Origin: Acidobacteriota bacterium
Lineage (GTDB): Bacteria; Acidobacteriota; Terriglobia; Terriglobales; Acidobacteriaceae
Assembly: GCA_021811745.1 (NCBI GenBank)
Contig: JAJZNH010000360.1
Coordinates: forward strand, 1-6,787
Length of the DNA: 6,787 bases
Direction of reading: 5' to 3'
The notes under the pieces: model-generated
The model's database searches: none
What the model was told of the DNA's origin: nothing
Seen by the model: only the letters and a program-made list of their open reading frames with translations
In this document: piece after piece, positions 5,526-6,787 of the stretch
Position numbering within the stretch: position 1 is the first letter of the stretch
Layout of the letters: each line of letters begins with the position of its first letter
Translations under genes and position numbers: made by a program

Positions 5526-6021
5526 AGAATTACTCGATCACGCGTCGAGATTGCTCAAGTCACCGGCCACGGGAGCCGACCTTCGCCGAGCGGTGTCGGC
5601 TTCTTACTATGCTGTGTTTCACCTGATCGCTGCGGCGGCTGCCGCGCAGGTGAGTCCAACCTCTCCACCAGGCTTGGGTGGCAGAATCCAACGGGTACTG
5701 GAACATCGCGCGATGAAGAATGCAATGGAGTTCTTCCGCACCCAAGAGAGCTGCGCCAAGCTCTCGGCAAACATCGGCATCCCCTGTGCGTTCTCGCCCG
5801 ATCTTGCGGAGATTGCGAAGGCCTACGGGGAATTGCAAGATGCACGGCATCTTGCTGACTACGACGTCGTGGATTCGAACGCTACGATAGGGCTTGCATG
5901 GGCCACCGATAGTTTCGAGAAAGCGAGACGAATCTTTGAAGCTTGGGAAGGCGCCAAGTCAACGGATGAAGCCAAGCTATTTCTGGCGACTCTAATCTTT
6001 GGAGCCAAGTGGGGGAAATAA
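5512..6021 (+). CDS. HEPN-like all-helical protein (UPF0332-type)
   Basis: A 169-residue protein, nearly all helical, starting at GTG 5512. The segment LRRAVSASYYAVFHLI (residues 24-39) matches the first-helix signature of HEPN/UPF0332-type proteins (R-A-x-S-x-x-Y-Y-A-x-F-H), and LQDARHLADYD (108-118) matches their R-x-x-ADYD segment. Between them lies RIQRVLEHRAMKNA (58-71), a block I recall in relatives as an F/L-x-H-x-x-M-K motif. HEPN proteins are often RNases or nucleotide-binding helical modules in toxin-antitoxin, abortive-infection and CRISPR-linked systems. The only possible R-x(4-6)-H catalytic motif is R58-x6-H65, not in the typical late-helix position, so RNase activity is unproven. 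The last 20 residues are an extra tail. The frame is +1 relative to the upstream gene and overlaps it by 14 bases. GC is moderate (30 of 60 at 5881-5940) beside the richer def (40 of 60 at 6361-6420). def follows after 35 bases. Confidence 0.75.
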   Translation: MPLAEELLDHASRLLKSPATGADLRRAVSASYYAVFHLIAAAAAAQVSPTSPPGLGGRIQRVLEHRAMKNAMEFFRTQESCAKLSANIGIPCAFSPDLAEIAKAYGELQDARHLADYDVVDSNATIGLAWATDSFEKARRIFEAWEGAKSTDEAKLFLATLIFGAKWGK

Positions 6022-6056
6022 TGCTCCGAAATCGCGGAAGGTAATTGAAGCTCAAC

Positions 6057-6566
6057 ATGATTCTGAAGATCGTCAAATACCCCGCCCCGGTCTTGCAGCA
6101 ACCCGGCGAGCCCGTTACCGAGTTCAACGATGAGCTGCGCAAGCTGGTGGCCGACATGTTTGAGACCACCTACGCCGCGAACGGCATCGGGCTGGCCGCG
6201 CAGCAGGTGGGCATCGCCAAGCGCGTCACGGTCATTGACCTGAGCCTGGGCAAGGACCCGGCGCAAAAGCTGGTGCTCGTCAACCCCGAGATCATCTCCC
6301 GCGAAGGCAAGCAGTACGAAGAGGAGGGCTGCCTCAGCTTCCCTGAGATTCGCGAAAAGATCGCGCGCGCCGCCAAAGTCCGTATCCGCGCCCAGGACGA
6401 GAACGGCAAGTGGTTCGAGATGGACGGCGAAGAGCTGCTCTCGCGCGCCTTCCAGCACGAGATCGACCACCTCGACGGCATTGTCTTCCTCTTGCGCATG
6501 AGCGCCCTCAAGCGCAACCTGAATCTGCGCAAGATCCGCAAGATGCAGAGCGAAGGCACGTGGTAG
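6057..6566 (+). CDS. def: Peptide deformylase
   Basis: A complete 169-residue peptide deformylase, the metalloenzyme that removes the formyl group from the initiator Met of nascent proteins at the ribosome. All three family motifs are intact: GIGLAAQQ (residues 43-50, catalytic Q50), EGCLS (90-94, metal ligand C92) and QHEIDH (133-138, ligands H134 and H138, catalytic E135). A C-terminal basic helix (ALKRNLNLRKIRKMQ) resembles the ribosome-binding helix of the family, by analogy. ATG 6057 gives MILKIVKYPAPVL, the expected start; a TTG at 6045 would add four residues and sits three bases after GGAAGG, so it cannot be excluded. The gene follows the HEPN-like gene by 35 bases on the same strand. 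The usual partner fmt is not seen downstream; instead there is a palindrome and a trmFO fragment. Confidence 0.97.
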   Translation: MILKIVKYPAPVLQQPGEPVTEFNDELRKLVADMFETTYAANGIGLAAQQVGIAKRVTVIDLSLGKDPAQKLVLVNPEIISREGKQYEEEGCLSFPEIREKIARAAKVRIRAQDENGKWFEMDGEELLSRAFQHEIDHLDGIVFLLRMSALKRNLNLRKIRKMQSEGTW

Positions 6567-6608
6567 GCTGGTGAACCGGAAGTGTGCTCGGCCCGCAATA
6601 TCGGGCGC

Positions 6609-6652
6609 CCCATCCTTTCCGCGCATCCGCCGCGGCGGACGGAAAGGGTGGG
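6609..6652. repeat. Long imperfect palindrome (REP-like hairpin)
   Basis: The arms CCCATCCTTTCCG (6609-6621) and CGGAAAGGGTGGG (6640-6652) pair over 13 bases with a single G-U, and enclose a 4-base bulge CGCA plus a perfect 14-base palindrome TCCGCCGCGGCGGA (6626-6639). A transcript could fold into one very stable hairpin. No U-tract follows, so it is a poor intrinsic terminator. Its form and place between genes fit a REP-like intergenic palindrome; I have an impression of similar CCCATCCTTTC...GAAAGGGTGGG elements in Acidobacteriota intergenic DNA, unverified. Only one copy is in this window. Confidence 0.6.
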
Positions 6653-6787
6653 AGAGCAGACTATAGCTGCGAAGAAGCCCACGGGAACAAAAACGCCGCA
6701 CACCATCCTCTTTGCCGGCCAGATCTCCGGCGTCGAAGGCTACACCGAATCCATCGCCACCGGCATGCTGGCGGGCATCTACGCCGC
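6648..6787 (+). pseudogene. trmFO: Partial TrmFO-like fragment running off the right edge
   Basis: From 6702 to the edge, 28 codons read TILFAGQISGVEGY then TESIATGMLAGIYA, closely matching the conserved FAD-binding segment of TrmFO, the folate-dependent tRNA uracil-54 C5 methyltransferase. In full TrmFO proteins (about 440 residues) this segment lies about three quarters along. Here the preceding roughly 320 residues are absent: upstream come about 18 unrelated codons, the palindrome, and then the def stop, all in the same frame as def (open from 6567). A GTG at 6648, within the right arm of the palindrome, is the nearest possible start but lacks support. The fragment is therefore a 5'-truncated copy, a rearrangement product, or an assembly join; whether the 3' end is complete lies outside the window. 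Recognition of the motif is firm, the pseudogene label is inference. Confidence 0.6.

Noticed and set aside
6021..6047. TAATG overlap and a seven-codon ORF (6021-6044) bridging the HEPN-like stop and a TTG upstream of def
   Set aside because: It is too short to support, and def has a better family start at ATG 6057; noted only as a possible coupling device.
5859..6701. A 280-codon open frame on the - strand across the HEPN-like and def genes
   Set aside because: It lies antisense to def, whose catalytic motifs are all intact, and spans several gene boundaries; it is an artefact of GC-rich codon use.
1..6787. CRISPR array, tRNA, rRNA or transposase genes
   Set aside because: I looked for regularly spaced repeats, tRNA-like folds and transposase motifs and saw none.

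Overview
The window is a stretch of GC-rich bacterial chromosome. The coding style (GC-rich core genes), the long single-parvulin SurA-like protein with a Lys-rich tail, the YhaM-like HD protein and the peptide deformylase together suggest an Acidobacteriota (Terriglobia-like) genome. That assignment rests on recalled family resemblance, not on a search. Nothing in the window is clearly phage or plasmid.

Layout. Positions 1-288 hold no convincing gene but carry several candidate control signals: a dyad, a TTTACAAT box and a leader hairpin. Next, on the + strand, come a secreted SurA/parvulin-type chaperone with an unusual basic repeat tail (289-2007) and an OB-fold plus HD-domain phosphohydrolase of the YhaM 3'-5' exoribonuclease type (2104-3099). 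A compact EVE-domain protein runs convergently on the - strand (3184-3564) from a TTG start. A 236-base divergent spacer leads into chorismate synthase aroC (3801-4979), whose TTTACAAT box lies so close to the ATG that the mRNA may be almost leaderless. Downstream on the + strand are a 167-residue unknown protein (5022-5525) and a HEPN-like helical protein (5512-6021) whose reading frames overlap by 14 bases. Peptide deformylase def follows (6057-6566). The right end holds a strong 44-base imperfect palindrome (6609-6652) and then, running off the edge, 28 codons that match the conserved FAD-binding segment of the tRNA methyltransferase TrmFO without the upstream part of that protein.

How the pieces fit. 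SurA-like protein, HD nuclease, aroC and def are housekeeping functions: envelope protein folding, RNA turnover, aromatic amino acid synthesis and N-terminal Met deformylation. The parts that look accessory are the overlapping gene pair between aroC and def, which is lower in GC than its neighbours and resembles a two-gene HEPN module, and the palindrome plus trmFO fragment at the right edge. The EVE protein is a possible reader of modified nucleobases. The best candidates for something undescribed are the HEPN/unknown pair, the basic [K/R/T]-x-R-[Y/F] repeat tail of the SurA-like protein, and the palindrome/trmFO junction.
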